Below, one piece after another: positions 1 to 9,335 of a stretch of 64,000 nt of DNA (positions within the stretch are counted from its first letter, which is position 1; every line of letters starts with the position of its first letter). Position numbers and translations under genes: made by a program. This stretch comes from Eremomyces bilateralis CBS 781.70 (Eukaryota > Ascomycota > Dothideomycetes > Eremomycetales > Eremomycetaceae), in assembly GCF_010015585.1 (NCBI RefSeq), contig NW_022985067.1:335514-399513 (forward strand), written 5' to 3'. The notes below the pieces were generated by a model. It made no database searches. It worked only from the letters and a program-made list of their open reading frames with translations, and had not been told where the DNA came from.

Positions 1-1248
1 GCATACACCTCCGGCTAACACCTTCCCCAAGGTCCGAGACCGCCAATCTTCAGCATCACTAGGCTTGCCAAGCCGAATACGAGATGAAGACTGTGATGTT
101 CAAATGCTCAGTCCTTTGGATCTCGAGGAAGAGGAGCCCGAGGGATCCGCCTCGGATATCTTTGGCAATAACGAACCTGGCCATATTCTGTATGCCCTAG
201 AGATGGCCAAATTGGCCAAGTTGCGTACGTGTGATGGTATTTGCCGACTCCAACACAACGATTTAACATTTGAGGACAGTCGGGAAGATCATAACCAACC
301 AATTCACCCCTGGCGACAGCTACCTTGATAAAGACGAAAGATCGAGACTTTCCGAGGCGCTGGTACTGTGGAAGTCCGAGTTGCCAGAAAACATGCGTGA
401 ATGCAACTCCGAAAGTAGACCTGGCATGATCTGGACCTACTTGCTCCATCTAGCATACAAGTTAGTTCCCCCTCCCCAAAACAGCCATGCTAATGACGAC
501 ATGAAGTAACCTACATATCTACCTTCACCGACGAGCATATGTCAGACCTCTCAACGAGGGTGACACGCAGGCTGGTCAAGTCGCTCTTCAAGCGGCGCGC
601 CGGATTACTAGAATCGTCGAAGACATGTTGTCGCAAGACTTGGTGAGGTTTGGTCAACTGCACGTGTAAGTAGCGGAGTATCCCGAGATATTATGAGGAG
701 AATCTAACCATCTGACTAGAATCACAAGTCTATTCGCCTCCCTTTGCATCCACACCATCAGTCTCCAGCGATCCAAGGACACCACGCGGAGGCTGGCAGA
801 GCACCGAGCTCAAATGTGCCTGCTCGGTCTAAAAGAGATCCAGAAGTACTGGGAGGTCAACAACCTCGTCCTCGAATTATTCTTCCAGTACTTGGATGAA
901 TCAACGGCGAAGAGGCTTCGTGCATCGGAATTAGAACCCGTATCCGAAGCCGTGCCGGAAAATAATCCCGCACTCCAACCAGTTCCAAGTCAGCAATCCT
1001 TAGGACCGAACTCGTCACTCGACGAAGTAGCCGTATCGCCACTTGACCATGCTGGCCTACCTCATAACCAAGAGTTATCACTAGGCACGCATCCTGCATT
1101 CAGTGAGGATACACTATTCCTCGATATGCCACAAAACCTGTATCAAAATAGCACGGCAGATCCGTATGCGTTTTTAATGGATTCGCAAACACCCATAAAT
1201 GATGGACTCGATATGCAGGGCTTGCAGTTTCTTCAGCGCTGTCTTTGA
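1..1248 (+). CDS. Fungal-specific transcription factor, C-terminal part (5' end outside window)
   Basis: The 3' portion of a Zn2Cys6-type regulator; the DNA-binding cluster would lie upstream of the window. Four exons join in frame: up to 224, 280-460, 507-665 and 720-1248, with introns of 55, 46 and 54 bp. The first exon carries the 'GLPSRIRDEDCDV' stretch typical of the fungal middle homology region, followed by helices and an 'IYLHRRAYVRPL' segment of the same domain. The C-terminal 100 residues are polar and Pro/Ser-rich, as in activation regions, and end in 'FLQRCL'. The exon 1 frame is open to base 1, but an acceptor-like AG near 52 means its true left border is unknown. Family assignment is by pattern; the regulated pathway cannot be told. 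The adjacent acyl-CoA dehydrogenase could be a target, but nothing in the sequence proves it. Confidence 0.75.
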
Positions 1249-1660
1249 GACGACTGGCAGTACTCGACACACTGGAATGGAATTTTGCATGGAGCGGCAA
1301 TGGTGTGGTCAACCTTGGAAGCAACTGGAGCCACCATTACTGCCGCAGCCTTGCGCCCGAACTCGAGTAGGATAGAAGCGAGCATTGGGTTTCTACCGTT
1401 CATTGCGAAGCATTGAAATGCTTACAACTTCAGTTGGATTACCAAGTACCGCCGTCACGTGCCAAGAAACCGAGTCAAATTGGCTACTCGTTCTGGTTTT
1501 GGTGGTGGAATTCGACCTCCGGGCACTGGTGCAAGGTCCGGCTCGATCACCAGCATGTGCCAAGAGGCCGAGTCGAGTCGGCTATAAGCCCAAGGCTCTG
1601 ATGCATATATCCGGCTGTACGTACCGAAGGACATTACACTGTACGACTTATCGTTTATAA
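1249..1660. other. Intergenic, promoter side of acyl-CoA dehydrogenase
   Basis: No gene is seen between the transcription factor stop and the dehydrogenase. Short open frames here overlap each other on both strands and look like chance. The stretch probably holds the terminator of the first gene and the promoter of the second. Confidence 0.5.
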
Positions 1661-1717
1661 TTGTCCATGTTTCGCCTTTCAACAAAGGATCGACTTTTTC
1701 AATCTCACCAAGTTATT

Positions 1718-3064
1718 ATGTTTTCACCGACGGCGAGAAGTCTTTTGCGGCTAGGCCACTCCCAACTCTCCTCATGGCGATCTCTCCAGTCCCTTCCGGC
1801 CGGTGCTTGCCGCATGTTTTCAATTCTGACATCTCACAGGCACCTCATGGAGACCACAGGCTTCACTGAAACCCAATTGACGGTCCGGGAAGCCGTTTCA
1901 CAAGTTTGCTCTCAGTTCCCCAACACCTACTGGCAGGAACGTGACCAAACGGAGCAAGATCCTAAAGAATTCCATGCTGCCCTAGCACAGGACGGGTGGC
2001 TTGGCGTAGCACTCCCGGAGGCGCTTGGCGGATCAGGATTGGGGATCTCGGAGGCGACGCTCATGATGCAAACCATCGCCGAGAGTGGTGCAGGCATGGC
2101 CGGCGCACAAGCCATTCACGCCAATGTCTACGCAACGCAGCCGTTGGCGAAGTTTGGTACCAAGAGTCAAGTGGAGGGTACAATACCCAACATCATATCG
2201 GGTGAATGGCGCGTTTGTTTTGGAGTGACGGAACCGAATGCCGGCCTGGACACGTTGCGGTTATCCACCACGGCAACCAAACTGACCGATGGCTCCTATC
2301 GCATCGACGGGCAAAAGATCTGGATCACATGTGCTCAGGTGGCTTCGAAAATGATTCTTTTGGCAAGAACCACCCCACTAAACGAGGTCAAGAAACCCAG
2401 TGAGGGACTATCTCTGTTCTGTATCGATCTGGACCGCGATCAGCCGGGCCTAGACATGCGCAAGATTAAGAAGCTTGGGGGAAGAGCCGTCGATGCGAAC
2501 GAGGTGTTCTTCGAGAACTACGTTGTTCCCGAGAATGCGCTGATCGGGCAAGAGGGGCAGGGTTTCAAAGTTATTCTACACGGGATGAATGCAGAACGAT
2601 GCCTTCTCGCTGGCGAGGCGCTTGGTCTTGGCTACGCAGCGATCAACAAAGCTGCTCAATATGCTCGCGAACGCGTCGTCTTCCGACGCCCCATCGGGCA
2701 GAACCAGGGCATTGCACACCCGTTGGCCGACGCATACATGAAACTCGAGGCCGCCAAGCACGCGACTTACCACGCCGCCAGACTCTACGACGAGAGCGGG
2801 AAGCAGTTGGATGGCCATGGCAGCGGCATAACTCAAGAGTCGGTGGGCGTGGCGTGCAATTCCGCCAAATATATGGCGGCTGAAGCCGCATTCAATGCCT
2901 GCGAGAACGCAGTTCTCACGCATGGGGGAATGGGATATGCAGCAGAATATGATGTCGAACGGTGGTTCAGGGAGAGCCTCGTTCCGCGAATCGCGCCGGT
3001 GAGCCGCGAGATGATCCTCAACTATATCAGTGAGAAGGTGTTGCGGTTGCCGCGGAGTTATTAG
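1718..3064 (+). CDS. Acyl-CoA dehydrogenase, probably mitochondrial
   Basis: Intronless flavoprotein that would introduce the 2,3 double bond into an acyl-CoA, passing electrons to ETF. From the ATG at 1718 it is 448 residues; an in-frame ATG at 1667 and others at 1814 and 1847 are alternatives. I chose 1718 because the first 35 residues are rich in Arg, Ser and Leu with no acidic residue, like a mitochondrial presequence. The core shows the family order: N-terminal helical domain, 'CFGVTEPNAG' in the beta domain, 'RRPIGQNQGIAHPLAD', and the C-terminal 'GGMGYAAEYDVERWFRE'. The Glu in 'AAEY' sits where SCAD/MCAD carry the catalytic base, which argues against isovaleryl-CoA dehydrogenase, whose base lies elsewhere. 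No PTS1 tripeptide is present (ends 'PRSY'). Exact substrate is unknown. Confidence 0.88.
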   Translation: MFSPTARSLLRLGHSQLSSWRSLQSLPAGACRMFSILTSHRHLMETTGFTETQLTVREAVSQVCSQFPNTYWQERDQTEQDPKEFHAALAQDGWLGVALPEALGGSGLGISEATLMMQTIAESGAGMAGAQAIHANVYATQPLAKFGTKSQVEGTIPNIISGEWRVCFGVTEPNAGLDTLRLSTTATKLTDGSYRIDGQKIWITCAQVASKMILLARTTPLNEVKKPSEGLSLFCIDLDRDQPGLDMRKIKKLGGRAVDANEVFFENYVVPENALIGQEGQGFKVILHGMNAERCLLAGEALGLGYAAINKAAQYARERVVFRRPIGQNQGIAHPLADAYMKLEAAKHATYHAARLYDESGKQLDGHGSGITQESVGVACNSAKYMAAEAAFNACENAVLTHGGMGYAAEYDVERWFRESLVPRIAPVSREMILNYISEKVLRLPRSY

Positions 3065-3179
3065 CAAATCTAGCGTGTTAGTAGGTACTCTCTGTGCGTC
3101 ATCTAATGTGGCTCAGCTGAAAGAGCTATTGAATTAATGTTGAGATGGAACAATCACCATTTCTTCGACACGATATAAC

Positions 3180-4645
3180 CGCCCCGACCTCTATTTCCAA
3201 CGGCACGATAACGGCGAGGCCTTCTACCCGTTCGATCATATTCTCCCCGCTTCAATCTCCTTGAATGTGCTGCGCGAGGTCCTGGTTTTGGCAACCGATA
3301 TCCACTGTCTTGCTTGTAAATGCCTGGATGAGTTTCTTCGACGGACGCGACAGCTGAAGCCGTATACATTACTGAAACCAGTGACATTAAGCCGAACCGG
3401 GAATGAGTGTCTGCGCCAAGCGGACGAGGCATGGCATCAAGCCGAGAGGTACGAGCCCGTCGATGTTGGTCCGCCATCGTGGGTGGAACTGGAACGCCTG
3501 ACATGGGCGCTCTGGCGATGGCAGTTGCTCTCCATCGGGCGAGAAGATCCGGGTGATCCGTTGTCTTTACAACAGCTCTCTTCGGGCAAATCTAAACCAA
3601 TCCACTCGGACGAGTTCCTCTCTGCAGTTCAGGATTGCCTCGCGGACCTTTACGAACGGTCGGCATCCAACTCGGCGGGAGATCACCGACAAGATCAATT
3701 CAACCACTTGCCATTCGTGCGGCCCATGCCTGAAAAAGCGGTTCAAGACCTTCCCCAGCCTGAGAAGGACGGACACTGGTCATACAATTATCCTCGAGTG
3801 GCGTTCTGCGGCGGACAATATACGTTCAATGATATGTCGATGTCACCTGATTCACCACTACAGAAGACTACCTTTGGCCCTTATCGACGCTTGGGCTTCG
3901 GGATCTGGGATCATAAAAGGCTTCATGCATTGGGTATGGTAAGAATCCCCCAGATATCCGAGTCTTACACTGCACACTTGGATTCCATCCACAGTGGATA
4001 TGGTCCGAACCGCGACCAGGTTTGGTTTTCTTGGCTGAGCATCATCCCAAAAGAGGAATTGTATGCGCTGGAAAACCTTACCGCCTATGGCTGGCCCTGT
4101 TTGTAAACGATGAGGTGGATTGGTATACGCGTCTCGTTTACCGGCAGTACGGTCTCCGTCTGACACGAGAAAAACGATTCATGTTGCCTCCGAATAAATT
4201 TGAGGCTATCAAAGTCACCTACCGAGAGCTTTTCCTCAAGGTAGGAGTGCGCGCCGTCCATGACGCGGCGGTCACGGGAGAGCTCTTTGAACTGGCGCAA
4301 CGGCATTTGAAAATCGAGGAGTGGATGCAGTTTGTGATGTCGAATAAACCGTTACGTCCAGCATACATCCGCCAAATGAGACGCGAGATTAGAGAGCGTG
4401 AGTTGAGAGTCAATCTCAACTTGAATAGGGCGTTTTATGCTCCTATCATTGATCCATCGGTCCATGATCACCGTATATCCAGATCAAGAGTGAACACACC
4501 ATCAGTGGAAAAGTACAAAGATACAGTGTATGATTTTAAGGACAAGTCTCCCAATCACGAATGCGGAAGCATGAGTTACGCAGCAGGTGTCAAACCCGCT
4601 TTCCGCACCCCCATATCTAGGAACACGCCCGCTGCAAACCAGTAG
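3180..4645 (+). CDS. Unrecognised protein with unresolved 5' end
   Basis: A long open frame from 3180 to 3938 joins at a clean phase-0 intron (3939-3994, GTAAGA..CACAG, 56 bp) to 3995-4645, giving about 470 residues. The codons directly after an in-frame TAA at 3177-3179 already read like protein ('DLYFQRHDNGEAFYPFDH'), and no in-frame ATG occurs until about 3726. An ATG at 3138 is in the same frame but runs into that TAA. Either the gene has a nonsense change, a sequencing error lies here, or a 5' exon was missed; I found no donor that would remove the stop. The protein has Trp/Tyr-rich stretches and a basic C-terminal third. I recognise no domain. It is convergent with the prolyl-tRNA synthetase, 72 bp away. 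Confidence 0.55.
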
Positions 4646-4692
4646 TAATCATGAGAATCATAACGCCATGATCCCAAATGCAATCACCACCG

Positions 4693-4719
4693 CTTCCTTC
4701 CTTCCATCCTTCCTTCCTT
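4693..4719. repeat. CTTC-type short tandem repeat
   Basis: A run of CTTC units with one interruption, lying between the convergent genes and touching the stop codon of the prolyl-tRNA synthetase. It is a simple microsatellite. Confidence 0.8.
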
Positions 4720-6473
4720 AATAGCTCCGTCCGAAGTTCACCCACTTCTTCGCGAACCGCCCGCACTCGGGGTTGATACAGCGCGTCTCCCCCTCGATGA
4801 TGCCCGCGGGCTGCTCGAACGGGATGCACAGGCTCTTCGCGCCCATGCTCGGCGCCTTGGAGTCCTCGGGCGCGCCGTCCATCTCCTTGCGCGTGCTAAG
4901 GTCTTTGATCGTGTCCTCGCAATCGGGCTGCAGGCAGTGCGGGACGATGTTGACGTTTTTGTTGTTCAGACTGGGGACGAAGTCGTCCCAATTAGTCAAC
5001 TGCTTGCGGTGCGCTTTGTACTGCGCGTCGATGCAGTTGTACATGTCTTTTTGGATGGTCTCGAGGAGGGCCGGGACGGAGGTGGCGAGGTCGGCGAGGG
5101 GGAGCTCGCCTTTGCCGTCTTTTTCTTGGTCGCGGCGCGAGGTGGTGGCGACGCCCTTAGCGAGGTCTTTGGGGCCGATCTCGAGCCGCAGCGGGACGCC
5201 CTTGAGTTCCCAGTCGTTGAATTTGTAGCCGGGGGAGTAACCCTCGCGCAGGTCCAACTCGACGCGCACGCCGGCGGATCGCAGCGACGCGGCGACCTTG
5301 CGCGTCTCGCCGTACATGGTAGCGCGGTCCTCGTCCGAGGTCTTCGCGGTGATTCCGACGGGGACGATGACGACCTGGATTTCGGCGACACGGGGGGGGA
5401 TGACGAGGCCCTTGTTGTCGCTGTGGACCAAGACCATGACGCCGATGGACCGGGTGCTCAGGCCCCAGGAGTTCTGCCAGACGTGGATGGGCGGCTTCCT
5501 CTCGCCATCGGCGCCCTTCGCGGAGGGATCCTCGACGGTGATGTTGAACATCTTGCTGAAGTGCTGGCCGAGGCAGTGAGATGTGCCGGCTTGAATCCCG
5601 CGTCCGGTCGCGGGGATATAGCCTTCGATGGTGGTCGTGTAATGCGCGCCGGGGAATTGCTCGGCCAAGGTTTTCCGGCCCTTGATGACGGGGACGGCGA
5701 GCAGTTCCTCGTAGATGCCGGCGTAGTGGTCGAGGATCTCCAGCACCTCGCGGTCCGCCGCCTCCTCGGTCAAGTGTGCCGTGTGTCCTTCCTGCCACAG
5801 GAACTCTCGCGATCGGATGAAAGGCATGGGATGTTTGAACTCCCACCGGACCACGCTGTTCCACTGGTTCAGCTTCAGTGGGAGGTCGCGATGAGACTGG
5901 ATTTTCTTCGCGAAGTAGCCGTACATGGCCGTTTCGGATGTCGGGCGCACGGCGACTTTTTTATCGAGCTTGCTTTTCCCACTGCTCAACCTGTTAGCAA
6001 CCGATGGGATTTTCGCGATGGGTGACTCACCCTTCCGTGACCCAAGCGACCTCAGCCGCAAACCCTTCCACGTGGTCCTTCTCTCGCTGCAGGTTGTCTT
6101 CAGAGATGAACAAGGGGAAGTAGCAATTGCGCACGCCCATCGCCTTGATCTTCAGGTTGAACCATGCCTGTATCGACTCCCAGACGGCGTATGAGGCGGG
6201 TTCGAGGATGTAGCAGCCGGACACGTCGTAGTAGGAGATCATGTTGCCTTTCGTGAGGACTTGCGAATACCACTCGCCAAGATCGACCTCCTTCGCGGTA
6301 TCGATCCCGATGAGCGCAGCGCCCTCCATCTTCTTGGACTGCTGCTTGGGCTTCTGCTTGGGTTTGGCAGACAGGTCCTTGGGCGGCTTTGGGCCCTTTT
6401 TGTTGGGTTTGGTGCGGTCGGCGACATCCTTGGTGTTTTCCTTGGAGATTTCCTTGGAGATCGCGTCTGCCAT
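4718..6473 (-). CDS. Prolyl-tRNA synthetase, cytosolic (archaeal/eukaryotic type)
   Basis: Charges tRNA-Pro with proline in the cytosol. Two exons, complement(4718-5990, 6031-6473), give 571 residues; the 40-bp intron has GTGAGT, a GCTAAC branch site and a CAG acceptor. The N-terminal 50 residues are a Lys/Pro-rich tail. The class II catalytic core follows: 'VRPTSE' (substrate site), motif 2 at 'RWEFKHPMPFIRSREF', the 'GTSHCLGQHF' loop, and motif 3 around 'IGVMVLVHSDNKG'. The anticodon-binding domain and a C-terminal Cys-pair domain ('CLQPDC', 'CINPEC') end in 'FGRSY', the usual eukaryotic-type C-terminal Tyr. The N-terminal YbaK-like domain of the S. cerevisiae enzyme is not seen here. It is divergent from TCP1 across 546 bp. 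A bacterial-type paralogue lies at 44.7-46.4 kb. Confidence 0.95.
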
Positions 6474-7019
6474 ACCTAACTAGTGGTTCTTTGTCTTCGG
6501 GATATCCAGCGAGATATCGAGAGAGAGAAGGCTTCCTTTGCGATATTAGAGAAATTCCGTGGCGATCCCTGGTGGGGCAAAGATAATTCTGAACACTCAC
6601 CTGGACTTGGAGATAAGAAGACTGGAGAGTGAATGAATGGGATGAGCGAGAGACCAGGACACAGAGTGCAATGCCTAGGAACCGTGTCCAGACCTCTGAG
6701 TCACTCTCAACTCACAGTGCGAAATCTTGTTGTGAGTTGTGAAGAAGTCCGAGTCGCCTGCAGCTTCCATTTAATCTGTTATCAAGAGGGTCGCACCTGA
6801 CCAAATCCCTTCGACCAATTCGTCGCCAAGACGCCAACACGGCAAATGGTGGTGGGGCGCTGGCCAGACCTCCAGTCCGGTCACGGGGTTTTTCCGAACG
6901 CCGACAAGAATTTCTCGTCCAGGGTTAAGGCATCACCGATTAGCACAGTACAGTGCAGTGCAGCTTCGCGTTAAGCTCCATTCACCGCGTATCAAGCTCT
7001 TTCTTTAATCCAACCAAAC
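6474..7019. promoter_or_regulatory. Shared divergent promoter region, ProRS / TCP1
   Basis: Holds the promoters of two divergent housekeeping genes and no open frame of note. A splice-like 'CTTACCTAAC'-type stretch near the ProRS start might indicate a 5' UTR intron, but I cannot confirm it. Confidence 0.5.
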
Positions 7020-8927
7020 ATGTCCGCCATATTCGAGGCTCCCCGGAATGCCGGAACACTATGTAAGTCATCAAAAAAAAGCGACGGTTTTGTATGGCGT
7101 ATACTGACCTTGGGGGCTAGTCCTGGGTGGTACCAAGATCAGTGGACAGGACATCCGAGACCAGAACGTCCAAGCGACGCAAGCCATTGCAAATGTGGTC
7201 AAATCGTCATTCGGCCCGTCCGGGTTGGATAAGATGATGGTGGATGATATTGGAGAGGTGACCGTGACCAACGACGGGGCTACCATCCTCAGCCTCCTCG
7301 ACATCGAACACCCTGCCGGCAAGATATTAGTCGAGCTGGCCCACCAGCAAGACCGGGAAGTCGGAGATGGGACCACCTCCGTCGTGCTGATTGCGGCGGA
7401 GCTGTTGAAACGGGCGAACGAGCTCATGAAGAACCGAATACATCCTACAACCATCATCACCGGATACCGGCTGGCATTGAGGGAAGCGGTACGATTCATG
7501 TCGGAGAACATCAGCATCAAGGTCGAGAACCTAGGCCGTGACTCGCTCGTTAACATTGCCAAAACCTCCATGTCCAGCAAAATCATCGGCTCCGACTCCG
7601 ATTTCTTCGCCAACATGGTGGTCGACGCCATGCAAGCCGTGCGGACCAACGCCGCCAAGAACGAGGTCAAATACCCCGTCAAGGCCGTCAACATCCTCAA
7701 ATCCCACGGCCAGTCCGCCACCGAATCCCTCCTCGTCAAGGGCTACGCTCTCAACTGCACCGTCGCCTCGCAGGCCATGAAGACCCGCATCCCCGACGCC
7801 CGCATCGCCTGTCTCGACATGAACTTGCAGAAGGAGCGCATGAAGCTCGGCGTGCAGATCACCGTCGACGACCCGCAGCAGCTCGAGAAGATCCGTGAGC
7901 GCGAGTCTGGCATCGTGCTGGAGCGCGTCGAGATGATCCTCAAGTCCGGCGCCAACGTGGTCATGACCACTAAGGGCATCGACGACATGTGCATGAAGCT
8001 GTTCATCGAGCGCGGCGCCATGGCCGTCCGCCGATGCAAGAAGGAGGACCTACGGAGAATCGCGAAGGCCACCGGCGCCACCCTGGTGAGCTCGCTGTCC
8101 GACCTGAACGGCGACGAGAAGTTCGACGCCAGCGCCCTGGGCATGGCCGAGGAAGTCGTGCAGGAGCGCATCTCCGACGACGAGTGCATCCTGGTCAAGG
8201 GCACCAAGACCCATCCCTCCGCCTCCATCATCCTGCGCGGACCCAACGAGTACGCCCTCGACGAGATGGAGCGCTCCGTGCACGACGCCCTGTCCGCCGT
8301 CAAGCGCACCCTAGAAAGCGGCCGCATCGTCCCCGGCGGCGGCGCCACCGAGACGGCCCTCCACATCTACCTCGAAGAATGGGCCCGCTCCGTCGTAAGT
8401 CCCCCCTACCGCATAAACACTACATAAACACTATATAAACACCCCACATCAACATCGTGTCCTTATCAACGCTAACCTACACCTCCCAGGGCTCCCGCGA
8501 ACAACTCCCCATCGCCACCTTCGCCACCGCCCTCCTCGCCGTTCCCCACACCCTCGCCATCAACGCCGCCCTCGACTCCTCCGAGCTCGTCTCCCAGCTC
8601 CGCTCGCGCCACGCCCTCTCTCAACGCACCGCCGACGCCGCCCCCGTCCCCGCCGCCGCCCAACAAGCCGCCCGCGACGCCGGCGCCGCCGCCACCGCCG
8701 AGGAAAAACTCCTCGCGAAGAAGAAGAACTACAAGTACTACGGCCTCGATCTGAGCACGGGCCGGGTCGCCGATATGGTGAAGTTGGGGGTGATGGAGCC
8801 GAGCATGAGTAAGGTGAAGCAGTTGAAGAGCGCCGTGGAGGCGTGCGTGGCCATCATGCGGATCGATACGTTGATTAAGTTGGATCCGGAGCAGCGCGGC
8901 GAGGAGGACGATGGACATGGGCATTAA
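7020..8927 (+). CDS. TCP1: T-complex protein 1 subunit alpha (CCT alpha)
   Basis: One of eight subunits of the cytosolic CCT/TRiC chaperonin that folds actin and tubulin with ATP. Three exons, 7020-7062, 7121-8394 and 8490-8927, give 584 residues. The phase-1 first intron splits the codon before '[15 protein letters not shown]'; the second falls before '[12 protein letters not shown]', matching the yeast protein without gaps. ATP-site motifs are clear: '[10 protein letters not shown]' and 'GDGTTSVV'; the apical region carries '[20 protein letters not shown]', a hallmark of the alpha subunit. Between the last equatorial helices there is an Ala-rich insert (about 8610-8730) that the yeast protein lacks, making this one about 25 residues longer. 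The third exon is highly GC-rich. Identification is very secure. Confidence 0.97.
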
Positions 8928-9335
8928 ACGGAAAAAAGGATGCGGGAATTGGCGTTTTTCAGAGGGATGGGATGAGCATCTGTAGATAGATACCAATCGA
9001 TCGCGACGGCACGGCTCGCTTCCTTGGCATCGACGAATGGGCGAGTTGATAGTCTCCCGCCACGAGGCGAAAGTGAGACGGATCAAAAGCATGGAATCGT
9101 GCTTGCGCTAATTAAGGATAGTCGGATATCATACAAGAATTGAAATCCTGTCGTGGATCAAGACGTTTTCCAGCGAAGGCGTTGCATAAGACATATCCTC
9201 GTGTCGTGTCTCGTGTCCCTTCCATGAGAGCCTGTAGCCCCGAGAATCGCTTGAGCCCTCATAACCGTTCCCCAGATCAAACAGTGCAAAGAAAAGCCTC
9301 CAGCCCAACCTAATGCGACAAGACCCAACCCACCA
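8928..9335. other. Convergent intergenic, TCP1 / RhoGEF 3' ends
   Basis: No gene is seen. The stretch must hold the 3' UTRs and terminators of both flanking genes. Confidence 0.5.

Noticed and set aside
2671-2676. ACGCGT copies inside genes (also near 4113, 22908, 28614, 30905)
   Set aside because: These are inside coding sequence or not placed before a start, and match the chance frequency of a 6-mer; they set the background for the promoter sites.
4937-6025. 362-codon plus-strand open frame
   Set aside because: It is the antisense shadow of the prolyl-tRNA synthetase exon; GC-rich codons with biased third positions keep the opposite strand open. Its composition is Gly/Asp/Val-repetitive with no motif.
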